Shown: piece by piece, positions 1-6,614 of the stretch
Numbering within the stretch: position 1 is the first letter of the stretch
Layout: every line of letters begins with the position of its first letter
Assembly (NCBI GenBank): GCA_023249395.1
Contig: JAHFCS010000080.1
Coordinates: 1-7,961, forward strand
From: Gemmatimonadota bacterium
Lineage (GTDB): Bacteria > Gemmatimonadota > Gemmatimonadetes > Gemmatimonadales > Gemmatimonadaceae
Direction: 5' to 3'
Length of the DNA: 7,961 nucleotides
The notes under the pieces: model-generated
What the model saw: only the letters and a program-made list of their open reading frames with translations
What the model was told of the DNA's origin: nothing
Databases searched by the model: none
Translations under genes and position numbers: made by a program

Positions 1-577
1 CCTGCCAGGTTGCGTCGCCAGCCGAGCCCATCATCCACCAGAGTGCGCCCCTGATCGTGTTTGGCGGCGCGTTGGCGAGCGCGATCATGATGACCGCGTT
101 GGCGAATGCTCCGATCACCACACCTGCCATCAGGAGCGTTCTGGGATCGCCTCGTCCCCCTCGTCCGGCGGCGCGCGCTACGAGGAGCGCGAGCATGACA
201 GCGACCGTCGCCCCGACAAAAGCCGCGAGGGCAACCCATCCTGCCCGAGAGACGCCGACGGCAAAAGCGACGACCGCTCCGACCGCAGCGCCACCCGAGA
301 CGCCGAGGAGGTAGGGCTCGGCCAATCCGTTTCGAAGTGTTCCCTGCAGCGCGCCACCACTCATGCCAAGCCCCGCACCGATGAGCGCCGCGAGTGCGAC
401 CCGTGGAAGGCGGAGGTTGCGCACGATCGCGATTACCGAGGAGTCGCCTTTGCCTACAATCGCACGCATCACGTCAGCGACAGGAATCGAGACCGCACCG
501 CTCGCGACTGCCGCGATGCACACGAGCGCCAGCGCGGCGGCGACAGCAAACCAGTGCCAGGGGCGATGCACTATCAA
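1..577 (-). CDS. btuC: Cobalamin ABC transporter permease, BtuC/FecCD family (3' end cut by window edge)
   Basis: Inner-membrane permease that would move vitamin B12 delivered by the neighbouring binding protein. The first 192 residues are visible and the frame is open to the left edge. Family members are usually about 330 residues, so roughly 40% is missing. Typical FecCD/BtuC motifs are seen: RLPRVALAALIGAG (about 56-69), the stretch GLGMSGGALQGTLRNGLAEP (69-88), LLGVSGGAAVGA (90-101), and GALWWMMGSAGDATW near the edge. Hydrophobic segments at about 9-29, 58-78, 94-109, 113-134 and 149-170 fit membrane helices. I chose the TTG start at 577 because its TTGA overlaps the btuF stop and a GGAG lies 7 bases upstream. 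A GTG two codons later (571) is the alternative. The cobalamin substrate is inferred from the riboswitch in front of btuF; the permease sequence alone would also fit iron-siderophore uptake. An ATPase gene (btuD) is expected further left. Confidence 0.93.
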   Translation of the reverse strand, partial: MIVHRPWHWFAVAAALALVCIAAVASGAVSIPVADVMRAIVGKGDSSVIAIVRNLRLPRVALAALIGAGLGMSGGALQGTLRNGLAEPYLLGVSGGAAVGAVVAFAVGVSRAGWVALAAFVGATVAVMLALLVARAAGRGGRGDPRTLLMAGVVIGAFANAVIMIALANAPPNTIRGALWWMMGSAGDATWQ

Positions 578-1461
578 TGAATGACTCCGGGGTGCAGCAG
601 GGACGCGAGCGCAATCGCCGCTTCTCCCAGTCGAACAGCCGGCCGGCCGACCACCGCTGTGTCAACCACGAGCACTCGTCCTTCCTTGACGGCGGGAGTG
701 GACGACCACCGCGGATCGGACTTTATCTTCACCGCGCCCTCGGGGCCGGTGATTATGTACCGCGGATTTCTTCGCAGAACGTCCTCGATGCCGACAGTCG
801 GCGACGCTGCCGGCATGTCGCCGTAGACATTGCGGCCGCCGGCGATCGTGATGAGCTCGTCCATGTAGCTGCCACCTCCGATCGTAATCAGCGGCGCGTC
901 CCAGATGTGCCAGAATACAGTCGGCTTGGGCAACGACCCGGTCATGCTCCGAACGCGATCGAGAGTTCGTGCGACTGAGTCCGACACGATTGCGGCGCGA
1001 GCGCTGTCATCGAGCAAGAGACCCATCAGCCCCACCGCGCGGTGAAAGTCGCGAATGTGGTCGATCTTGAGGGAGAGAGTGTTCACACCCGCGGCGTGAA
1101 GCTGAATGGCGGCCGGCCGGTTGTCGTTGCTCGCATAGAGGAGCACGAGGTCGGGCCGCGCGCCGAGGACTGCCTCGACGTTGGGTCGGATCCCGCTACC
1201 GAGATCGGGGACGGCGCTCGCGGCCGGCGGATAGAGATCCCAGTGGGTGCGGCCGACGAGGCGATCGCCGGCGCCGATTGCGAATGCGATTTCAGTAGTC
1301 GCCGGATTCAGCGATACCACGCGCTTCGGAGCGTTTCGCACGATAACGGTGTCGCCGAAGTCGTCGGTGACAGGGTTTCGCTCGGACTTGCCGCGCGAGT
1401 TGCAGGCGGCGAGAACCATCGATGCTGCGGGCAGCAGGAGCGCGATACGCAAAACGGGCAT
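574..1461 (-). CDS. btuF: Cobalamin-binding lipoprotein of an ABC transporter (BtuF-like, Peripla_BP_2)
   Basis: Captures cobalamin in the periplasm and hands it to BtuC. The protein has 295 residues, close to the usual size of the family. Its N-terminus is a lipoprotein signal peptide: MPVLRIALLLPAASMVLAAC, lipobox LAAC with acylated Cys20, so it is probably membrane-anchored rather than freely soluble. The Peripla_BP_2 fold is visible: DDFGDTVIVRNAPKRVVSLN (about 33-52), then NPATTEIAFAIGAGDRLVG (52-70), then IRPNVEAVLGARPDLVL. A second lobe has FWHIWDAPLITIGGGSYMDEL and a C-terminal KEGRVLVVDTAVVGRP. ATG 1461 is the only usable start, because an in-frame TGA lies a few codons upstream. The purine-rich AAGAGG touches the ATG with no spacer and sits inside a hairpin (1455-1483). 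The gene follows a cobalamin riboswitch, which strongly supports B12 or a related corrinoid as ligand. It overlaps btuC by 4 bases. Confidence 0.94.
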   Translation of the reverse strand: MPVLRIALLLPAASMVLAACNSRGKSERNPVTDDFGDTVIVRNAPKRVVSLNPATTEIAFAIGAGDRLVGRTHWDLYPPAASAVPDLGSGIRPNVEAVLGARPDLVLLYASNDNRPAAIQLHAAGVNTLSLKIDHIRDFHRAVGLMGLLLDDSARAAIVSDSVARTLDRVRSMTGSLPKPTVFWHIWDAPLITIGGGSYMDELITIAGGRNVYGDMPAASPTVGIEDVLRRNPRYIITGPEGAVKIKSDPRWSSTPAVKEGRVLVVDTAVVGRPAVRLGEAAIALASLLHPGVIH

Positions 1462-1483
1462 CCTCTTCGAGAGAGAACGCCCG
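1455..1483 (-). promoter_or_regulatory. Start-codon-sequestering hairpin of the btuF riboswitch
   Basis: In the transcript CGGGCGT (1483-1477) pairs with AUGCCCG (1461-1455), a 7-bp stem with one G-U pair. Inside it CUCU (1473-1470) pairs with AGAG (1466-1463) around a CGA loop. The stem contains the btuF AUG itself, and the inner helix contains the only Shine-Dalgarno-like purines. This is what a translational OFF platform of a cobalamin riboswitch should look like. Upstream, alternative pairings exist that could compete or help: GCCAC (1554-1550) with GUGGC (1522-1518), and CCUCG (1539-1535) with CGAGG (1514-1510). Pairing is seen by eye; the switching role is inferred. Confidence 0.6.
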
Positions 1484-1554
1484 CAACGTCAACGCGCCGG
1501 AATTCAGCGCCTCGATCGCCACCAGCCCCTCCCCCGAGGTTCTGAGCACGTGGC

Positions 1555-1706
1555 GCGAATGAAAGTCGTCTCCTGGCTCCGGGCCGCGTCGCTCACCTTC
1601 CCGGCCGTCGATACTGGCCAGTGGTGCTACGAGCGCGCGTTTTTGATGCCCGATACAGTGGCGGGGCCGCACCGGCTTCTCACCGGTTTCCGTGGCTTCC
1701 GTTCGC
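1555..1706 (-). promoter_or_regulatory. Cobalamin (adenosylcobalamin-type) riboswitch aptamer
   Basis: Leader RNA element that binds a B12 coenzyme and controls btuFC. The conserved parts occur in the right order on the minus strand. The 5' side of P1 is GCGAACGGAAG (1706-1696). A CCGG/CCGG hairpin leads into the core GCGGCCCCGCCACTGT (1670-1655). A further segment holds CACCACTGG (1626-1618) and CCGGGAAGGTGAGC (1604-1591). The B12 box core AGCCAGGAGAC lies at 1578-1568. The 3' side of P1, CTTTCATTCGC (1565-1555), pairs with the 5' side over 10 of 11 positions with one C-A mismatch. The 3' end of the B12 box departs from the usual CCTGCC because it is part of this P1. Distance to the btuF start is about 93 bases, which leaves room for an expression platform. 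No poly-U run follows, so control is more likely translational than by termination. Confidence 0.93.
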
Positions 1707-1711
1707 GATCA

Positions 1712-1741
1712 GTTGTAAGCACGAAGCTAGCGGCGACTCAA
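1712..1741 (-). promoter_or_regulatory. Candidate sigma70-type promoter for the riboswitch-btuFC unit
   Basis: TTGAGT (1741-1736; 4 of 6 to TTGACA) and TACAAC (1717-1712; 4 of 6 to TATAAT) are separated by 18 bases. A start about 6-8 bases after the -10 box falls at about 1705, which is exactly where the riboswitch P1 begins. The -35 box overlaps the last codons of the upstream gene. The match is only moderate and GC-rich genomes vary, so position relative to the aptamer is the main support. Confidence 0.4.
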
Positions 1742-2731
1742 AGCGCGTGCAAGCGCCACGATCATTGTGGCGGCAATGACGAGTATCACGGCAACGAGGT
1801 ATCGCCGGTCCACGCTGCCGGGGCGCGCCGCGGGAAGATCGATCACGGCGACGGCGTTCATCGGGACGTCATCCGCCAGAAAACGGCGGAAGCTGCGGCG
1901 CTCGAGAACAACCGGATCCCTTTCCCTGAGGCGCGCACCGCTGACGCTCCCTTTCTCGTCTTCGACCAGCACCTCGAGAATCTGGGTCGAGTCCTGGATT
2001 GGAATGCTGAGCGGAAATGCGCTCGCCGGCAGATCGTAGGTGAATGCGATCTGCGCCAATCCAGGCGCAATCGGAGCGAAGACGAGAACCTGGCCATCCT
2101 TGAAGGAAACCGCGGCTGCGGGAATGTCTCCCTGCGTCACGCGGAATCCGGTGGCGTGAGCCGGAGTTCCCCTGCTCCACACAGGCTCCTGTCCAGCAGG
2201 GCCGGAAGCGATGCGCGTGACCGATGAATCGTTGGCGAGCTCGTAGACTTCGGTGATGGACCGCTGGGCGTTCGCGTCCGCCGCCGACACCACGATGTGA
2301 TGACCGCGAACGCCAATCCGGATGCGAGAGGACGTCGTGTCGTAAACCGCGATCTCGGCGTTTTCACCCGTCACGAGCGGCTCATTCAAGGGCGGCGTGA
2401 AGTAGGCGATGCCGCCGTACGACGCGGAGACGAAATAGACCGCCGATTCGTCGCCCGAGCGCCGGTATCGGAACGCGTATCGTCCATCCGCATCGGCGCG
2501 CGTTGAATCGAGAGGCCCTGCACGGTCCGATCCCACTCGATGCAGCGTCACGCGAATGTGCGACACCGGGAGCATTTTCGTCGTACCCGGTCGCACCACC
2601 TGGCCGGTCACCACCTGCTCGGCAGACGATGCTGCGGAATCCGGCGCTGTCGACGGTGCTTGTGCTGAGATCTCCTGCGCACCGGATGACGTCCCGATTG
2701 CCAGCAGGAGCAGAAGGGACAGTCTAGATAT
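1727..2731 (-). CDS. Exported protein with carboxypeptidase-regulatory-like domain and C-terminal membrane anchor, function unknown
   Basis: I do not recognise a specific family. The region VTGQVVRPGTTKMLPVSHI with following DSTRADADGRYAFRYR (about residues 41-90, counting from 2731) resembles carboxypeptidase regulatory-like or transthyretin-like beta-sandwiches. The middle is rich in beta-prone segments, and residues about 311-331 (YLVAVILVIAATMIVALARAL) form one membrane helix followed by SRR. This suggests a periplasmic domain tethered at its C-terminus. The first ATG/GTG/TTG in frame is GTG 2614, giving 295 residues and no signal peptide. The frame stays open upstream and encodes SRLSLLLLLAIGTSSGAQE, a convincing signal peptide. 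The only starts there are ATA 2731 (GGGAAG 4 bases upstream) or CTG 2722. I prefer ATA 2731 (334 residues), overlapping the nuclease stop, which would allow coupled translation. The gene is real with high confidence; the start is uncertain. Confidence 0.75.
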   Translation of the reverse strand: MSRLSLLLLLAIGTSSGAQEISAQAPSTAPDSAASSAEQVVTGQVVRPGTTKMLPVSHIRVTLHRVGSDRAGPLDSTRADADGRYAFRYRRSGDESAVYFVSASYGGIAYFTPPLNEPLVTGENAEIAVYDTTSSRIRIGVRGHHIVVSAADANAQRSITEVYELANDSSVTRIASGPAGQEPVWSRGTPAHATGFRVTQGDIPAAAVSFKDGQVLVFAPIAPGLAQIAFTYDLPASAFPLSIPIQDSTQILEVLVEDEKGSVSGARLRERDPVVLERRSFRRFLADDVPMNAVAVIDLPAARPGSVDRRYLVAVILVIAATMIVALARALSRR

Positions 2732-3254
2732 TGAACTTCCCGAGATCTTCTGGACGCAGATTCTCCAGGTATTTCTGGAGCTGAGCCGGCGTCATCTCAT
2801 CCGACTGCTCCGACTCCGCGACTGACGGAATCGACTCCGTTTCCTCGGAGCTGTCGTCGAACAGCAGCGACGTGAGCAGATCTTCCTGCGCGAAGATGGG
2901 CGCCGAGAAACGGAGAGCGATGGCGATGCTGTCGGATGGGCGGGCGTCGATCTGAATCATGCGGTCGTCGACACGAATGTGCAGCTCCGCGAAATAGGTG
3001 CGGTTCTCGACCTTGGTGATCTGGATGCGGCGAAGAGTCCCGCCCATCCCGGTGATGAGCGTCTTGCACAGGTCGTGCGTGAGCGGCCGCTCCCGCCGGA
3101 GCTTGCTCATCTCGATCACGATCGACTCCGCCTCGGCCTGTCCGATCCAGATGGGGAGCAGGCGCTCCCCTTCCTTCTCGCGCAGGATCACGACGTAGGA
3201 ATTGTTGGACCGATCAAGTCCGAGGCGCATGACTTCGACTTCAACCAGCTGCAT
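2724..3254 (-). CDS. Bifunctional nuclease family protein (BFN / DUF151)
   Basis: Protein of 176 residues of the BFN (DUF151, PF02577) family. Plant members have been reported to have DNase and RNase activity; the role of bacterial members is poorly known. Family motifs are visible: VEVMRLGLDRSNNSYVVIL (about 6-24), RLLPIWIGQAEAESI (31-45), RPLTHDL (56-62) and DARPSDSIAIALR (103-115). The BFN core ends near residue 132. It is followed by an acidic, low-complexity linker (about 133-153, many Glu, Asp and Ser) and a short tail TPAQLQKYLENLRPEDLGKF. A similar PEDF-type end is common in the family as I remember it. No UVR domain follows, unlike in some relatives. ATG 3254 starts 22 bases after the metK stop and has only a weak ribosome-binding site, so co-expression with metK is likely. 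The stop overlaps the probable start of the next gene. Confidence 0.92.
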   Translation of the reverse strand: MQLVEVEVMRLGLDRSNNSYVVILREKEGERLLPIWIGQAEAESIVIEMSKLRRERPLTHDLCKTLITGMGGTLRRIQITKVENRTYFAELHIRVDDRMIQIDARPSDSIAIALRFSAPIFAQEDLLTSLLFDDSSEETESIPSVAESEQSDEMTPAQLQKYLENLRPEDLGKFNI

Positions 3255-3276
3255 GCTCGGAATGTAACGCGCGGAA

Positions 3277-4452
3277 CTAACCCTTTACAGCCTTCTTCAG
3301 CTGCTTCACGCGGTCGGTCCGCTCCCAGGTGAAGAATGTTCGCGCGCTGCTCCCGTGCCCGACTTTCTTCGGCGTCCTTCCGAAGTGGCCATACGCTGCC
3401 GTCTCTTCGTAGATCGGCTTCCGGAGCTCGAGAGCCTTGATGATGTCGGCAGGCGTGAGCGAGAACACTTTCTCCACTGCTTTCAGTATCACCGCTTCCG
3501 GGACTGTGTTCGTTCCGAAGGTGTCGACCGCGATCGAGACCGGCTTTGCAACGCCGATCGCATAGGCGAGCTGCACTTCGCAGCGACGCGCGAGTTTAGC
3601 GGCGACGATATTCTTCGCGACCCAGCGGGCCGCGTACGACGCGCTACGATCGACCTTGGAGGGATCCTTCCCGCTGAACGCACCACCGCCGTGACGTCCC
3701 ATCCCACCGTAAGTATCGACGATGATCTTGCGGCCAGTGAGGCCGGCATCTCCCTGGGGGCCACCCACCACGAACCGCCCGGTCGGGTTGATGTGATACT
3801 TGATATGCCGCGAGCGAAGCTCTTTGGGGATAACTGGTTCGATCACTTCCGACTTCACCGCGTCGTGCAGCTTCTTGTTGGAGATTTTGTCATCGTGCTG
3901 GGTCGAGATGACGACTGTGTCCACTTCGACGGGAACGCCGTCCTCGTAGACCACGGTGACCTGTGACTTGCCGTCGGGTCGCAGCCAGTCGCCGTCGCCA
4001 TTTCGACGGCAGTGCGCGAGTTGTCGGGTCAACCGATGTGCCAGCATGATCGGCAGCGGCATCAGCTCCTCGGTCTCGTCGGTCGCGTAGCCGAACATCA
4101 TTCCCTGGTCACCAGCTCCGCCGGTGTCGACCCCACGTTTGATGTCGGGCGATTGGCGGCCGATGGTGTTGATGACGGCGCATGTCTTTGAATCGAAGCC
4201 GTAGGCGGCGTCGTTGTAGCCGATGCGGTCGATGGTCCGGCGGACGATGTCGGCGATTGGCACGTATGTGTGAGTGGTGATCTCGCCGGCGACGCAGGCG
4301 AGGCCGGTGGTCACCAGCGTTTCGCAGGCAACGCGAGCGTTCGGATCATCGGTGAGAATTGCATCCAGAATGGCGTCCGAGATCTGGTCAGCTACCTTGT
4401 CGGGGTGACCCTCGGTAACTGATTCAGAAGTGAACAGGTGTCGATCGAGCAC
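3277..4452 (-). CDS. metK: S-adenosylmethionine synthetase (methionine adenosyltransferase)
   Basis: Cytosolic enzyme making S-adenosylmethionine from methionine and ATP, releasing phosphate and pyrophosphate. The 391 residues match the usual length (E. coli about 384). Signature motifs are intact: SESVTEGHPDKVADQISDA (9-27, with His16 and Asp18 at the active site), GAGDQG (112-117, followed by MMFGYA), the P-loop-like GGGAFSGKD (255-263) with PSKVDRSASYAARW after it, and the C-terminal YGHFGR and FTWERTDRVKQLK. The start is GTG 4452, supported by GAGGG ending 5 bases upstream. The gene follows ptsI after 72 bases and precedes the nuclease by 22 bases. I see no SAM riboswitch in the short leader. 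The product also links to B12 use through the methionine cycle, but adjacency to btuFC may be chance. Confidence 0.98.
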   Translation of the reverse strand: MLDRHLFTSESVTEGHPDKVADQISDAILDAILTDDPNARVACETLVTTGLACVAGEITTHTYVPIADIVRRTIDRIGYNDAAYGFDSKTCAVINTIGRQSPDIKRGVDTGGAGDQGMMFGYATDETEELMPLPIMLAHRLTRQLAHCRRNGDGDWLRPDGKSQVTVVYEDGVPVEVDTVVISTQHDDKISNKKLHDAVKSEVIEPVIPKELRSRHIKYHINPTGRFVVGGPQGDAGLTGRKIIVDTYGGMGRHGGGAFSGKDPSKVDRSASYAARWVAKNIVAAKLARRCEVQLAYAIGVAKPVSIAVDTFGTNTVPEAVILKAVEKVFSLTPADIIKALELRKPIYEETAAYGHFGRTPKKVGHGSSARTFFTWERTDRVKQLKKAVKG

Positions 4453-4492
4453 GATATCCCTCAGGGATTGGGACGAGGAGAAGGCGAACTGA

Positions 4493-4516
4493 CGGCACGC
4501 CGTACGATTCGTGCCG
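4493..4516 (-). other. Hairpin in the ptsI-metK gap (possible weak terminator or attenuator)
   Basis: In the minus-strand transcript CGGCACG (4516-4510) pairs perfectly with CGUGCCG (4499-4493) around a 10-base loop. It begins 8 bases after the ptsI stop. The downstream sequence UCAGUUCGCCUUCUCC is only partly U-rich, so this is not a strong intrinsic terminator. It could reduce read-through from the PTS genes into metK or protect the upstream mRNA end. Function is inferred. Confidence 0.35.
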
Positions 4517-4524
4517 ACATTGGT

Positions 4525-6351
4525 CTAGGGTCCGCCGTAGCCTTCAAAAGTATTCCCGTCCACGTAGTCGGGCAACCCGTCGCGCAGGAATGGCGCATCA
4601 CCGAATGCGGACAATAGTCGGCTGCGCAGGGCGGCCTCGGCCTCTCGCGCGGTCTGGGTAGCGAGCGCCGCGTCGGCGGCGTCCGTCGCGACGCGCGCGC
4701 TCACTCCACGCACGATCCGCTTCACGAGTGGCACCGACCGGGCGGCGACGCTGAGCTGACGAACTCCGAGACCGATCAGCGCGAACGCCATCAGCGGCTG
4801 CGACGCCATCTCCCCACAAACGCTGACTTCGAGTCCGTGGTGTTCTCCGACCTCGACGATTCGCCGGATCAGTCTCAGCACCGCCGGGTGCAGCGGCGTG
4901 AATCGCGACGCGAGGTTTGCGTTGCCCCGGTCCACTGCCAGCGTGTACTGCACGAGATCGTTCGTTCCGATGCTGAAGAAGGCGACATCGCGAGCCAGCG
5001 TATCTGCGGCTACTGCGGCAGCCGGAGTCTCCACCATGATTCCAAGCGGAAGATCGTGGCGATACTCAACGCCGCGTGCATCGAGCTCGGAGGCGGCTTC
5101 CTCGAGCAGACGACGCGCCTGTCGCACTTCGTCCACCGTGACGATCAGCGGAAGCATGATCCGGACGTCACCGTGCATCGCTGCGCGAAGGAGGGCTCGA
5201 AGTTGCGTCTTGAACAGCTCGGCCTCATCGAGGCACATCCGAATTGCGCGCCAGCCGAGGAACGGGTTGGCCTCGGTGGGATATCCGCCGACCGGGAGCT
5301 TGTCTCCTCCCATGTCGAAGGTCCGAATCACGACGGGGTGATTGTCGAACGCGCTGACAACTTTCGTATACGCGCGATATTGCTCGTCCTCATCGGGCAT
5401 CGATGCCCGGCCGACGACGAGGAACTCGGTGCGCATCAGGCCGACGCCTTCGGCGCCCGAATGCGCCGCGTACTCGGCGTCCTCGGGCAGGTCCACGTTC
5501 GCGCGCAGGACGATCCGCACACCGTCGAGCGTGACCGGCTCGGCGTTGACGAGATCGCGCAGCCCGACTTCGTCTGCCGCCTCGCGTATTGCACGGTCGG
5601 TGTAGGCTTCGATCTGCGCCGGCGTCGGGTTCGGGAGAATCATGCCCGATGAGCCGTCCAGTATGACCTGCTCTCCGGAATGCAGCCGGGTTGTCGCGTC
5701 GCGAAGGCCGACGATCGCCGGCAGACCCAGCGAGCGGGCGAGAATTGCGACGTGCGACGTTCGCGTGCCGGCGTCGGTCGCGATGGCCGCAATTGCCTCC
5801 CGGTCGAGCTGGACCGTGAGACTCGGCGTCAGGTCATGCGTAACGAGTATTGCGTTCGCTCCCTTCGGCACGTCCACCGGGTCGTGGTCGGGAAGTCCGA
5901 GGAGGAGTGACAGCACGCGGATCTGAACGTCGGTGAGGTCGCCGACGCGCTCGCGAATCATAGGCTGCGAGTGCTTCGCGAAGTGCTGGCGCCAGTCGAT
6001 CATCACCAGGTCGAACGCCGTCTCGGCGTTCATGTTCTGGCGAATCAGGCTCTCGACGCGCTCGAGCAGCTCGCCGTCGGAGAGAATCGAGATCTGGACG
6101 TCGAAGATTGCCGCCTCTTCGGGACCAGCGTGCTTTTCCGCGCGCAGCCTTACCTGCGCGAGCCGCTCCTTCGCTCGAGCGATCGCTGCGTGCAGTCGCT
6201 CTATCTCGCCGGCGACGGCATCGTCGCCGACGATGCGATGCGGAACCTCAGGAACTTCCCAGAGCAGCAGGTGCACCGGACCGATGACGATGCCGGGCGA
6301 AGCCGGCATCCCCACGATGCGTCCGTCGGCGACCATCCGGTCGAAGCTCAC
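4525..6351 (-). CDS. ptsI: PTS Enzyme I (phosphoenolpyruvate-protein phosphotransferase)
   Basis: First enzyme of the phosphotransferase system: takes phosphate from phosphoenolpyruvate onto a histidine and passes it to HPr. All domains are present in order. The N-terminal half has the HPr-binding helical region (about 45-150) and the phospho-histidine motif ATDAGTRTSHVAILARSLG with His200. The PEP-binding barrel has GVGLMRTEFL (302-311), RTFDMGGDK (343-351), NPFLGWRAIR (362-371), GIMVETPAA (437-445), FSIGTNDLVQYTLAVDRGN (459-477) and the catalytic Cys512 in VCGEMA. At 608 residues it is longer than E. coli EI (575). About 23 extra residues lie after the barrel, ending in YVDGNTFEGYGGP. The start is GTG 6351, overlapping the HPr stop by 4 bases (GTGA); ATG 6336, five codons later, is possible. 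No active-site residue is missing, so it should be functional. Confidence 0.97.
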   Translation of the reverse strand: MSFDRMVADGRIVGMPASPGIVIGPVHLLLWEVPEVPHRIVGDDAVAGEIERLHAAIARAKERLAQVRLRAEKHAGPEEAAIFDVQISILSDGELLERVESLIRQNMNAETAFDLVMIDWRQHFAKHSQPMIRERVGDLTDVQIRVLSLLLGLPDHDPVDVPKGANAILVTHDLTPSLTVQLDREAIAAIATDAGTRTSHVAILARSLGLPAIVGLRDATTRLHSGEQVILDGSSGMILPNPTPAQIEAYTDRAIREAADEVGLRDLVNAEPVTLDGVRIVLRANVDLPEDAEYAAHSGAEGVGLMRTEFLVVGRASMPDEDEQYRAYTKVVSAFDNHPVVIRTFDMGGDKLPVGGYPTEANPFLGWRAIRMCLDEAELFKTQLRALLRAAMHGDVRIMLPLIVTVDEVRQARRLLEEAASELDARGVEYRHDLPLGIMVETPAAAVAADTLARDVAFFSIGTNDLVQYTLAVDRGNANLASRFTPLHPAVLRLIRRIVEVGEHHGLEVSVCGEMASQPLMAFALIGLGVRQLSVAARSVPLVKRIVRGVSARVATDAADAALATQTAREAEAALRSRLLSAFGDAPFLRDGLPDYVDGNTFEGYGGP

Positions 6352-6614
6352 GATTCGCCGAACTTGGCCGCGACAACGGCCTCGAGAGCCGTGAGTGCGG
6401 CGTCCGCGTCCTCGCCTTCGGCGCGGATCAGAATCCTCGATCCGAATTCGGCGGCCAGCATCATCACTCCCATGATGCTCTTGCCGTTCACCTCGAGCTC
6501 GTCGCGGATGATCGTTATCTCGCTCTTGAAGCGAGCTGCCGTCTTCACGATTTCGGCGGCGGGCCGCGCGTGCAGACCCTGCTTGTTGACGATCTTCACG
6601 GTGCGTTCAGGCAT
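6348..6614 (-). CDS. ptsH: PTS phosphocarrier protein HPr
   Basis: Small cytosolic phosphocarrier (88 residues, normal for the family) that moves phosphate from Enzyme I to EIIA proteins. His15 lies in the classic KQGLHARPAAEIV motif. Ser46 lies in NGKSIMGVMMLAA, the site used by HPr kinase/phosphorylase. That residue and its hydrophobic surroundings are conserved, which suggests that regulation by an HprK is possible; no hprK is in the window. The ATG at 6614 overlaps the EIID TAA by one base (TAATG). A longer reading of this frame reaches back to 7034 but is only the shadow of the EIID gene. No clear Shine-Dalgarno is seen, so translation is probably coupled to EIID. Confidence 0.97.
   Translation of the reverse strand: MPERTVKIVNKQGLHARPAAEIVKTAARFKSEITIIRDELEVNGKSIMGVMMLAAEFGSRILIRAEGEDADAALTALEAVVAAKFGES

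Noticed and set aside
1292..1672. 126-residue minus-strand frame covering the btuF leader
   Set aside because: Overlaps the riboswitch and then btuF in another frame; the RNA element explains the conserved bases.
1247..2227. 326-residue plus-strand open frame
   Set aside because: Runs antisense across btuF, the riboswitch and the exported protein. Its composition is Arg-rich shadow sequence with no recognisable domain; GC-rich DNA often gives such frames.
4453..4524. SAM riboswitch in front of metK
   Set aside because: The 72-base leader is too short for SAM-I and shows none of the conserved SAM-I or SAM-II segments I know.
4837..5652. 271-residue plus-strand open frame opposite ptsI
   Set aside because: Complementary to a fully conserved Enzyme I barrel and has no family motif.
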